64,000 nt of DNA from Clytia hemisphaerica. Taxonomy: Eukaryota; Cnidaria; Hydrozoa; Leptothecata; Clytiidae. Where the stretch lies: the NCBI GenBank assembly GCA_902728285.1, contig CACVBU010000259.1:392798-456797 (forward strand), in the 5' to 3' direction. Shown here piece after piece: positions 31,735-41,727 of the stretch. The stretch's first letter is position 1. Every line of letters starts with the position of its first letter. Under the pieces are notes generated by a model. The model was not told the origin of the DNA, made no database searches, and saw only the letters and a list, made by a program, of their open reading frames with translations. Both the position numbers and the translations under genes were made by a program.

Positions 31735-32828
31735 GGGTTCGACCAATACACCCCTTCTCAAAGACCGCACTGGGACCCCTTCCCACTGGAAAAATTTGCC
31801 AAAATATTGCCCCTGGTGGAAAATTATCCTCCCATTTTTATTCCCACTGAAAATAATCAAATTTTAAACCAATCCTCACTACAAAATCTTTTTTATTTGT
31901 CCCATCCCCGCCTAATTTTCGGAGTTGAAAATAAAAAAAATATGGGAATATCGATTCTCATTGAGTTTCAGTCCGTTATTTTTATCCTCACTAGCTGAAA
32001 AAATCCTACCGGGTCTGTGAGAAGGGTGTGTACCAACTGCAGCTTTTCACATGAACTTGCTTTGGAAGTCCATATTTCAACTGAATTGTTTCCGATTTTA
32101 AAATTCAAATTTTTTGATTAACTTCCAAGTTTCGAGAATTTGATGTACATACAATTTCTCATTTTCATTTTCTATTTTGGTTCATTACATTATTAAAATT
32201 AATCAATCTTTGCTTTGTAGTTTAATATGTTTTGGTTGTCACTTGTCGATTGACCGACCGACCCTATTTTCTAGCCTGTATTGCAACATTGCAACGAATT
32301 CTCATCCCGTTTAATGTTAGAAAAAACTAGTTAAATTGTATTCTTTAGTGTATTCTTTTTATTTGGGTTTCATTTTCTCGACAGGGTGCGTAGTTATTCA
32401 ATCTCATTCCCAGGGCCTTATTCTCACTTTTCATAATTTTAATGGTCATTTCGAAACGACTACATATCATATAGAAAAAGCAAATCGTCATGGGGACGAG
32501 GGTGTGTAATTATTATCCGGAATGTTTTGCTCTAAAGAACAGCCAGATTACACCTACACAAAATCATTATACAATTTTGTCCTAACATGTCAATCAACTT
32601 GACCCTCAAAAAATCCCTGACACGTCACATTGTTGGCAGAAATACATGTTTAATTCTAATTTGACAATTTGACAGGTAGACCGAATATTGAGTACAAATT
32701 AACCAAAAAAACCACGAAAACATACTAATTTCTATAATTTCCAAAATTAGAAGCTCTGATCTGGTACTTTTATGCAACTTCGATAAGTTTAGTTCGCCAG
32801 GGGAATCGTCCAAATTAACTCAAAACAT
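31735..32828. other. Intergenic; CCCCACTGG-family repeat, then nothing recognised
   Basis: 31745-32025 is a copy of the CCCCACTGGAAAA family ending ctaccgggtctgtgagaaggg. The remainder, 32030-32828, shows no gene, RNA or clear repeat. Confidence 0.45.
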
Positions 32829-33115
32829 TGGGCCATTCCATTTTATATCTATACATGGGGTGGACGAACATTTCCAGAGGGTGATCCGGGCAAAATTTCC
32901 AGGGGGTGTTTTTTTAAAAAGTTATTCTTAAATTTCAAGGGGGTAAAAGACTAATTTAGTTCGTCCACCCTCACTTTTACGTTGCTTTAAGGTATGAAAA
33001 GAATTTTTGCAAATTTTGCCATTTTCCAGGGGGGTAACTACACATCTCCAATATTTTTTTTTTGACTTGAAAAGGTTCGTCCACCCCCACCCCCCATTCA
33101 GTAGTTTACTTTTAA
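32828..33115. mobile_element. CCATACAGGGGG-family MITE, third copy
   Basis: It opens ttgggccattccattttata with catggggtggacgaac. It closes ggttcgtccacccccacc. The right outer end is poorly preserved. Confidence 0.55.
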
Positions 33116-33197
33116 GTACAAAAGTTTTGGGGAATCCCAGGGAATCATAACATGTGGAAATTCTACTCAACTTTACTCTACTCACATTTCGCCGTAT

Positions 33198-34030
33198 CAA
33201 TTCAAGACAGCCTTAAGTCCATTTTTTCTATTTTGAGATATAATTGACTTAAAAGGTTTCATTTGCTGATGACTAAGAAATAAATAATGCCAATAGTCCA
33301 TACTTTTGATATTATGGAGGTACTATTGTTATCTTTTTGTGGTTAAAAAGAGGTTTTAATAGCTTGCTCCAGAGGCTCTAAAATGTCATTTATTGAATTT
33401 CATACTAACCAAGTTTCAAGCTAAAATCGAGCTTTAAAATGCCTTAAGTCCATCAACCAGATGTGTTGGACATATAGCTACACATTTCATGTCAATGTTT
33501 CATAGAAAAATAAAATTTGGACATACTCTTAGGTGCCAAATAAACCCCCCCGCTTGTTAATTTTTCGATTTTTTTCCAACCCCCTGACCTTATTAGGACC
33601 CCTTGGACCTTATTAGGACCCCCCTTTATAAAATTTCGAAAAAATTCCCAGCTACCAAAAGGAAAGTTCCTTGTTTTACTCTAAAAAGTCTAAATTTAGT
33701 CTATTTTGACCCGTTTTAGGGTTTTTTTCCATTTCCCAACCCCCCGTTTATTTAATTTGAAAATTTTTTCCAACCCCCCCCCGTTTATTCGAACCCCCCC
33801 CCCCCCCCGTTTATTTGGCACCTAAGAGTAAGGTGTCTCAAGACTTTTTACCCTAAAATTCAGGACTTTATATTATGGAACATTCTAAATTCTTATTTTT
33901 TTTTTAATTGCAATTCCTATAACAATTCTGTGGATTTGAGGCCATTTTTGGAAAGCGTGTATGCTGAAATAGGGGGTTATGGTCTCAAGTCAGATAGAAA
34001 AAAAATGGACTTACGTCTGTCTTGAATTGA
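33198..34030. mobile_element. Inverted-repeat element with another MITE nested in it
   Basis: The ends TCAATTCAAGACAG-CCTTAAGTCCATTTTTTCTA and the inverse at 33998-34030 match. At 33524-33830 a second MITE sits inside. The host element without it would be about 525 bp. Confidence 0.65.
33524..33830. mobile_element. MITE, 307 bp, perfect 22-bp ends
   Basis: The terminal 22 bp are perfect inverse copies beginning TACTCTTAGGTGCCAAATAA. Poly-C runs with gtttatt lie inside both ends. It is nested in 33198-34030. Confidence 0.8.
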
Positions 34031-34734
34031 CATTTATTAAGCTTCGCTTGTTTATAGGAAACGTGTTTTAAAAGAACAAGTAGATTTGCCTTCTAAGAAT
34101 ATCAGTCTCAAAAAGCACGAAAACATCAAAATATGTAGTGTAAAAGAATCAGATCCTGGTATGGCATTCTAAAAAAAGTTACCTGAAATTAATGAAAATC
34201 AGTTAAAAGCTTTTGAAAATTCAGCAGTGATTTAGGCACTAGGAATGTTGAAAACCTAAATAAGACCGCGTAATTCATCGATAAAAATCTACGACCCCAT
34301 AAAGTAGCGTAAAAAGTAACATTTTCAAGATTTTCGATTTTTTAGTCCCCCAATAAACTGGCTTTTGCTAAACGTGCACATTTGCTAGGCCTGTAACATT
34401 GGGAACCTTGGATCCTGGTTAATTACAAAGTCATATAATGTTCATGGGATGACTCTGACCTTTTAACATTTTGAAGTAAAAAAGAATGATACAGAGTTCC
34501 TTAGTTATTATCAGATTGTATATTGTGAAGATGATTGAATCGACTTTTGCGGCGAAATTCTCTCTAATTACACGTGGGCCATGAATTGGAATAAATTAAA
34601 TACATGTGAAATGATACTCCCACGGATCAATCAATAAGTCTTTACCTCATCTTTGTTTCCATGGAGAGTTTTCAAGTTTCTACTTTTGTATTTAACGGCG
34701 ATCTAAATTCCCAGGCAAAATGGGTGCTGGGTAT

Positions 34735-35000
34735 GCACGTGTCTTAAGGGTCAGTTTTTAAACTTCCAAAGGTTCTCTAAGGGACGGAAAAATCCAAAAC
34801 TTTTAAATCAGTCTCTCTAAGGGTCGGAAAATTCACGATTTTTAGAATTTTTTTTTGATTTTGAGAGAATAAATTATAAAAAGTCTCTCAAATGGTAAGA
34901 CTTTTTTCAAAAGTAGAAGAAAATTTTTCAAAAAAGTTTCTCTAAGGGTAACCTTTTCAGCACAAATCAGTCTCTCTAAGGGTCTTGGAGGCCCAGCACA
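34735..35000. repeat. CTCTAAGGGTC-type repeat
   Basis: Several copies of tctctaagggtcggaaaa and inverse-looking ends around tcttaagggtcag and gggtcttggaggcccagcac. It resembles the CCCTTAGCGGGACT family of 7193 and 48850 and lies just downstream of PEX3. Confidence 0.4.
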
Positions 35001-35154
35001 CATACACAGCATCCCTCAATTCTAATACCCCCGGGTCCAAATTCGATTGCAGAATTAGTTCGAATCAATCCAGTTTGAGCTGATTCAACATTATGTTGAT
35101 CGTCCAAGTTGCTCGAATGTCAACATCCTGGTAAATTTTCCTTCGCGTAAAACT

Positions 35155-37543
35155 TCAATCGTATTTTTTGCTGAAAGCTTCGTAAATATTGCTTGAAAAG
35201 TCTCGTAAATGAGGTTGTGAGAATAAAACATCTAGCATGCCATTAGAGTCTGCTCGAAAGATCTCATCTAACTGTCTGTTAAGCAAAGGAATGATTTTAG
35301 CGATTGGTAATTCGATTTGTTTGTAAAAAGAAGACTTGACGCAGTTATCCAATGAAACCACTGCTTCAGGATCTAAAGGGAAAATATAAACATGTGATAC
35401 CTTAAGTGGATTAAATTTCGCGTGGATTAATTTTCGCGACTTTCGCGAATTTTGGCCATTTTCGCGAAATTTAGTCCTCGCGAAAAGTTTAAAATCAGAA
35501 TTTTTGCAAAAACCCCTACGAAAATGAAAGAAATTAGATAAAAAAGAGGCCGATTCGCGAAATTTTGTCCACGCAAAAATTTTAGATTCTCGATTCGCGA
35601 AAAAAAGTCCACGCGAAAATTAATCCACTTAAGGTAATTTTTTCCAGTCTGAAACCCTTTCCTCTTTTTTTTATCATGTTAGTCTTCAGTTAATTTAAGT
35701 TAATTTTCGATTAATCTCGAGTACGCGACAACTGAGATAAAATTTGGGAATCAAGTAAAATAGCTCGAGCCTTAAAAACTTTAGTGAGGTCTGTTAGCAC
35801 AAAAATACTTCAGATGGTGATAAAAACTTAAAATTTGGCACAGATGACCCTTAGAGAGTCTTAATTTTAATTTTTAAGACAATAAAATCGAAATTTTGTC
35901 ACCTGGCCATCTGCCAGAAAAAGCGTTGGGTTAAGCTTCAGGTGTTTTTGTGAAATTATTATTTTCTATGATTTTTGTATTAACAATGAGAAAAAAACAC
36001 TCCAATTCAAGGAAGTGGAGAAAGTGATGAATAATTTCAAGTTTGAAGATTTCTTATAAAAACATCAAATTGTAATCACTTTTCAAGAGCAAAAGCTGTA
36101 ACAATTTATAACTGAAGGGTCCTTAAAATGAAACAGCTGTAGCAATACTATCTACAATTCATTTTCAATGTTTTTTAACACGTTTCACGTTTGTTTCGAG
36201 TAAAACTGAGCAGGTTTAAGAAAATATGTATGTACGAACAGATGGAGAAAAATTATATTAAGCATCAAAATAGAACCCTATTAAAAAAAGAATTTAAACT
36301 AAAAAGCATACCTTCATTTCCAAGGAAATGATCTAATAGGCTGTCCATGACGTAATCAAAAGATGAATCTAGACATTGATTTAGAACCATAGAGCAGTCT
36401 TTACTTTCAAACAACGAAATTGTTTCTGTTGTCATTTTCTTATACATTTCGTCAGTCTGTTCATTCTTTGGGAAATTTTCATCGATCATATATTTGCTAA
36501 GGTGATGTTTTTCTTTCGTTGCGTCCCCTTTTAATTCACTCATTACTTCATCCAGCAACTCTCTCAGCCTTTGATGTGATAATTTCTCTTTCAATGAAAG
36601 GTCTTGGAACTTTGCTGAAGGGAAAGAAAAGAAAAAGAATAAAACAATTACAATTTAATTGTTTACAGCTTTCCAATTAGTGAACTGTTAACTTGACTAA
36701 ATTTTTACATATTATTGCAGCGTGGCAAGATTTTCTATTTTGATTTCTACATATTTTGGAGAAAAGGTAAACGTTTTTTTAAAACAAACTATATAAGAAC
36801 ATAAGACTTCAATAACCAAAATATTAAAAACAAGTTAAACATCCAATTTCTTAGGAAAATGAACATATAATATAAAGGACACTTTTAGGCTGAAAACAAG
36901 TTAAGAACATTGGAGGGCTTCAAAAATTCAAATGTTCTTATAAAAAATGTGTAGGTTAGACTAACAAACAATTTATTATACCTTGCACAAGCTTCAAGCA
37001 ATCTTGAATCAAGTTTGGAATACATTGCAAAACAAAATGGCGAACATTGTTCATATAATTCAATTGTGTTTCACTCATTTCACTCGAAAGGGTTGATTCA
37101 TCTTTCTCAGAGGTTTGCACGAAGATATATCCTCCAACAACATTCAGTTGTACTTTCAGAATCACCAATAAAGTAACACTACATATGACAGAACAAATCA
37201 CTCGAGTAATACTTAAAATCTTTAGTTGTTCCCAAATCTCAAGTTTATTTGACGGTTTACTGCGAAGAGCTTCTAACAAAGTTTCTGTGTCTAAATGTTC
37301 AGCAATGGTATTACGCATCTCTGGCAGAAATGAGAAGAATGTCATAGTACATGTTCTTTGATTACTTTCGAAATGATATTGTTTCTTGGTAAATGATGTG
37401 AATTCTTTGACTTTTTCTTTCTCCCATTCTTCATACTTCCATTGAACATACTTTGAAATGGCGTAAGTTCCAACAGCAAGGACTCCAGTTGTGATGATCT
37501 TCTTCTTGTGGCGTTGGTAAAACCCCTTCAGATAATTGAACAT
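35155..37543 (-). CDS. PEX3: PEX3, peroxisomal biogenesis factor 3, complete, three exons
   Basis: PEX3 anchors PEX19 at the peroxisomal membrane and is needed for import of peroxisomal membrane proteins (family knowledge). Exons on the minus strand: 37543-36982, 36614-36312 and 35372-35155, phases 1 and 1, total 1083 nt, 360 aa (human about 373). The N-terminus has the basic RHKKK motif followed by a hydrophobic segment (GVLAVGTYAISKYV), the membrane anchor. Diagnostic blocks: YHFESNQRTCTMT, PSNKLEIWEQLKILS, VQLNVVGGYIF, MVLNQCLDSSFDYVMD, LPIAKIIPLLNRQ and FSSNIYEAFSKKYD at the C-terminus. A MITE lies in the last intron 26 bp from the final exon. No defects seen. Confidence 0.95.
35398..35635. 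mobile_element. CGCGAAATT-type MITE in the last PEX3 intron
   Basis: The ends are TACCTTAAGTGGATTAA and the inverse TTAATCCACTTAAGGTA; the interior is dominated by ttcgcgaa words. Relatives: about 72-285 and 6094-6433. Confidence 0.8.
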
Positions 37544-38111
37544 TTTTCTATCTAAATTGATAAAAGAATTTGATTCATTGATATGTTACTTTACGCTCTT
37601 TTCAAAAAGACACTTTATTTCAAAATATGAAACGCAAAATAACCCGGTAGGGGGTGTCCCTTTCTGGGTAACCACCAACCTTTAAAATACAATCTGCAAA
37701 CGCACTTTGCAATGAAAATCAATACATTTTGTAATACAAAGGATGAAGGATCTAGAAATTGGCAAAGGTTATTTACATATAGATAATTACATAATTATCA
37801 TCTAACTCTAACACCAAGTATTGATATCACTTTCCAATCATTCCTTTTTACTAGCTGGCCTCAATATATATGTATTTTTTTATCCACCTTAATTCCGTTA
37901 ATTTTCGCGCAGCTCGTAAAATAGATTATTTGCGCATACTGACGCATTTTCGCGCATCTTGCAATTTCTGGGGTAATTTTTGAGTGTTTTGGTAATTACT
38001 AAGGTAATAATTAAATAAACAACCCTCGTATAGAACCTCTAATTTTTTTCATTTTTATAATATTTTTACTTATACTTGGAATACTTGGAAGTGCTTTCGA
38101 TGGTCTTCCAT
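37544..38111. other. PEX3 upstream region
   Basis: It should hold the PEX3 promoter. No TATA, CpG cluster or defined motif could be assigned. No coding seen. Confidence 0.35.
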
Positions 38112-39655
38112 CTAGGTGAACAATCCAATGTCCGCCTGCCGATTATTGATTTGATGTTTGATTGAGTTGGATGCAGCATTTGTTGTTGCACCTGGAACAG
38201 AAGGTTCATCCGGAACAAAAACAAGGAACTTGTCTAGCTTCTTTTTGAATTCTAGCACAGGGCATCCACTTAAATTCCTCAATTCTTTAGGGAGGGAGTT
38301 GAACAAGATTGGCCCACGGGTTGATAAGAAATTATGTCGGATTGACTGTAGGGCAACTGATGTTCCTGTGATTCGGGCTTTAACAAAGCACAATCTTCCA
38401 AGTCTGGGTTGGAAAACAGGTCGTAACCCGTCTGACTGGTTGATATTAGGCACAAGGTTTTCAAGGATCTTCCACGTGTAGATGATCATGTATCTTTCAC
38501 GTCTTCTTTCTAGCGAATAAAGCTTGAGTGCCTTCAATCTTGACCAGTATGATTTTTCGGGGTGAATGATTTTTCGAATGAAGCTCCACTGGACCATTTC
38601 AAGACTTTGTATATCACATATTAGCCATGGGTTCCAGAGTTGAGAACAATATTCGAGTTTTGGAAGAACAAGAGATTTCCAGAGAGTGAGCATTGGTGTA
38701 GCTGCTCTTGTTCTGAAAGTTCTCAGGATCCAGGATGAGGTTTTACGAGCATTGATAACAACATTGTTGATGTGGTGTTTGAATTTACAATCATTGGACC
38801 AGGGCCCGCGCCACGATTTTGAAAGTGAGGGGGCCAACAAAAATATAGTGACTAAGGCAAGGAGGCACAACCATGGTTTGCGCCGACGGGCCGGAAAATT
38901 TTCGATTTTGACATGTCTTATTTGGCTAAAACAGCTTCCTTTTTGTTCTGATTTTCCGAAAGAAAACAGTTGAGTTTGTATAATTAGACTTATTTAAGTG
39001 TCCACCTGTCCCCTTTTAGAAAGTTTCTAACGTTTTTATTGGCACGCACACGGAAAAGAAAAAAATAATTAGGTGAAGAGAAATTTTTTATTTTGCTTTG
39101 CAAAAAAGTGGAGGGGCCATGGCCCCCCCGGCCCCCCCGGTGGCGCGGGCCCTGATTGGACATCAGTACTCCAAGGTCTTTGACATATTCATATTCTTTG
39201 ATTTCAATGTTGCTACTGCTTGTGTAGTGTGTTTCAGCTTTAACTTCAGTGTTTGGGCCATATCTCAGCAGCTCAAACTTGACAGCATTAAACTCCATGT
39301 TATTGTCATCTGACCATACATAGACTGAATTTAGGTCTCCTTGAAGTTTTTGTGTATCCTCAACGATTTCTATGCCTTTGATGAGTCTTGTGTCATCTGC
39401 AAAGCTTCTTGTCGAAGAGTGTTGAACTTTTTCATCAATGTCCCCCATTAAGATGAGGAAAATCAATGGTCCCAAAACACTCCCTTGTGGGACGCCTGAT
39501 ATGACAGGTGTTGGGTTAGATGGAGTCCCATCCACTAGTACGGTTTGATAGCGATTGGTTAAAAACGATTGTAACCATTTCAAGACTTTTCCACCAATAC
39601 CAAGATTTTGAACTTTGGTAAGAGCGAGGTTTAAGTCCACTTTTGCGTATGATTT
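38112..39655 (-). mobile_element. Decayed LINE fragment (reverse transcriptase), 5'-truncated, split by a MITE
   Basis: Two open stretches, 39640-38990 and 38870-38112, are parts of one reverse-transcriptase ORF of the same family as 41728-44700. Visible: GVPQGSVLGPLIFLILMGDI, the catalytic SFADDTR and the C-terminal RRRERYMIIYTWKILENLVPN. The fragment begins inside the RT domain, the usual 5' truncation of LINEs. A hAT-like MITE (38800-39154) interrupts it; without the MITE and one target copy the frame is continuous. Confidence 0.85.
38800..39154. mobile_element. hAT-like MITE with 7-bp target duplication
   Basis: The ends are CAGGGCCCGCGCCAC and the inverse GTGGCGCGGGCCCTG, the latter inside a G/C-rich right arm. 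The flanking duplication ATTGGAC is exact (38793-38799 and 39155-39161). CAGGG starts and a 7-8-bp duplication fit the hAT superfamily. It is inserted in the LINE reverse-transcriptase gene. Confidence 0.8.
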
Positions 39656-40054
39656 GTAAGATTAGGCATTAAGGCAGGGCTGTCTGATTTAGGACCACTC
39701 ACAGTATAAGGCAGAAGGCCTTCTTAGGGGCATTCAATTGAGGTCTGTAAATTACACGCTATAAAAATTTGTGAATAGCAGCTTTCTGGCCTGTCTTGTC
39801 ATAAAAATCATAAAAATCATAACCGCACTCAAAAAAATTACATTTACATCTTTTTTCACTGTTTTTTGCCTAGACGACATAGCAAATGTAGTAGGTATAA
39901 GTAGACTTTAATTGGCTGTAGAAATTTTTTCCATCGGTAGAAATTTCTCCAACTTTCAACAATGATAGAACACACCTATTTGAACAAAATTAATCAGCGC
40001 ATTTTTATCTTTCTACTTCTTCATCTTTAATGAAGCTCTCAAAGTCAAATAGAA

Positions 40055-40339
40055 TTAAGCAAATAAGATATTCATATAATTGTGAAATGCTGTTCGCGCT
40101 TTCGCTACAGTGGAGTGCATGTGCGGCAACAAACTCAGCTTCTGTTGGCTGATCATAATGGCTGTTTTAGCCTTACCACCCTTGAAGCAGCGGGCACCTT
40201 TATCATTCCGCAACTCTGTCCACCATTTTAAATGAGTTAGTAATAGATCCAAAAGGGCGCCCTCATCAAGGAAGATCATTTGCCTTGGTCTTGGCTTTGG
40301 GAATAGTAATGTTTTTGATTGTTTCGATGGAATATGGTA
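40055..40339 (-). CDS. Unidentified open reading fragment, exon-like
   Basis: An open frame of about 94 codons ending with TAA at 40055. It contains PKPRPRQMIFLDEGALLDLL, LTHLKWWTELRNDKGARCFK and MHSTVAKARTAFHNYMNILF. Its G+C and amino-acid mix look more like coding DNA than the surroundings. I do not recognise the family. It could be a terminal exon of an unseen minus-strand gene, or a gene relic. No clear splice acceptor was found at its upstream end. Confidence 0.3.
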   Translation of the reverse strand, partial: YHIPSKQSKTLLFPKPRPRQMIFLDEGALLDLLLTHLKWWTELRNDKGARCFKGGKAKTAIMISQQKLSLLPHMHSTVAKARTAFHNYMNILFA

Positions 40340-40929
40340 TTAAACTTTAAATTTAAAAGTGTAATTTAGTTTTTGCTAACTAATAGAATGGCAGGATCCT
40401 GGATTGCTTCCTTAACTGCAAGCGGTTAGGCATTGGGTTTGAAAATCAAGGGTGCTTGCATTTGGTGGTTCATGCAGGGATCGTAGACCTATTTCACTGA
40501 TATGGGCAAATTTCAGAAAAATACTTAGAAAACAGTTAGAAACACTTTGAGAAAGACAGAAAATCAGGATAGAAGATTGGAAAGTAGAAAATAGGGGGGA
40601 AATAAGCAGTACAGTCAAGTATCAATATTGGAGGTATTACAAAAATCGCTACTTTTTACCGTAATCACTTTCGTTTTTAACATAAGGTCTTAACAACGAG
40701 TGCCCCTGGCATAGTTACGGGGCATTGAGAAAAAATCCTCAAAGAGTTTCAAACAGATTGACGCTATCATATTCTACATTACAAAATACACCTGTTCTAT
40801 GTTGGGTTTTTTTCTCGGTGTTTTGTAGCCTTAATTAGTGTCATGCAAAGTAAATAAAACCCCCTGGAATTCTTTAGGTTTTGATAAGCAAAATACTTAT
40901 ATACATACTATTGTTTACTTTTCAGGTAT

Positions 40930-41440
40930 TCATCCAATCAGAATTCACGCTCAGAAACTTTCAACCAATCAAAATTCAACCATGACGCGGGAAATGATCC
41001 AATCAGAATCCCAAAGCTAAAGACTTACAGCCAATCAGAATTTGTTAGCGGGCGGTACTCATCCAATTGGAATCGCGTAACACGAAAGCGAAAGTGAAAG
41101 TAAAGGCGGAAATATATTCTTTTTTCGACGTCATTTGCATATATTAGAACAGAAAGAAAGGCCAATTTGTCAAAGATTTGTTTAAAACCACCTTATTTTT
41201 TGTTGAGTATCGGCTAAATTTATCGAAAAAATATGCTTTTCAACATTAATCTTAAAATCTCTTTTAAAATTGTTAAGTATCCCAGGGCTCAACGCCAAAA
41301 GAAAAATAAGCGGGCGGAACCGCCTTCGTAGTTTAATCCCAGGATTGAAAAACCTGGAGAAAACCTTTTCCGTACATATAATGTAGCTAAGGAATTCTGA
41401 AACACAGCATTTAAAGTGAAACAAGATGGCGGAGAAGTAG
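40930..41440. promoter_or_regulatory. Promoter-like cluster: five phased CCAAT boxes, GAAA array, CRE/octamer, YY1-like site
   Basis: CCAAT occurs at 40934, 40965, 40999, 41031 and 41063, in context CCAATCAGAAT or close, spaced 31, 34, 32 and 32 bp. Downstream follow cgaaagcgaaagtgaaag (about 41083-41102, IRF/ISRE-like), an A/T-rich TATA-like aaatatattc, gacgtcATTTGCATa (CRE-like plus octamer, about 41128-41143) and caagatggcgg (about 41423, YY1-like). No gene is visible directly downstream. Motif identity is from consensus knowledge; activity is inference. Confidence 0.45.
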
Positions 41441-41727
41441 TGATTGGAGGTTTTTGTAATTAGACAGCATGACAAAGGTTTGTTATATTTTAGCATAACA
41501 AAGACAAACTCAGGAGGTAAGGTAAATTGCGTTTTGACTGCTTTTAACTGTTTTTCTAATAAAGAATATCTTCAAACTTGACTTCACTGCCATTGCATGT
41601 TAATTCATCGATTACTTACTTTTGGTTACTTTTGGTTGTCTTCGAGCTTCATGCTCTGGCAAGAAACTTTCTGCTTCACACCACAATGCTGCATCCATCA
41701 AACCTGAATAAGGAAGGATGTCAGCAG

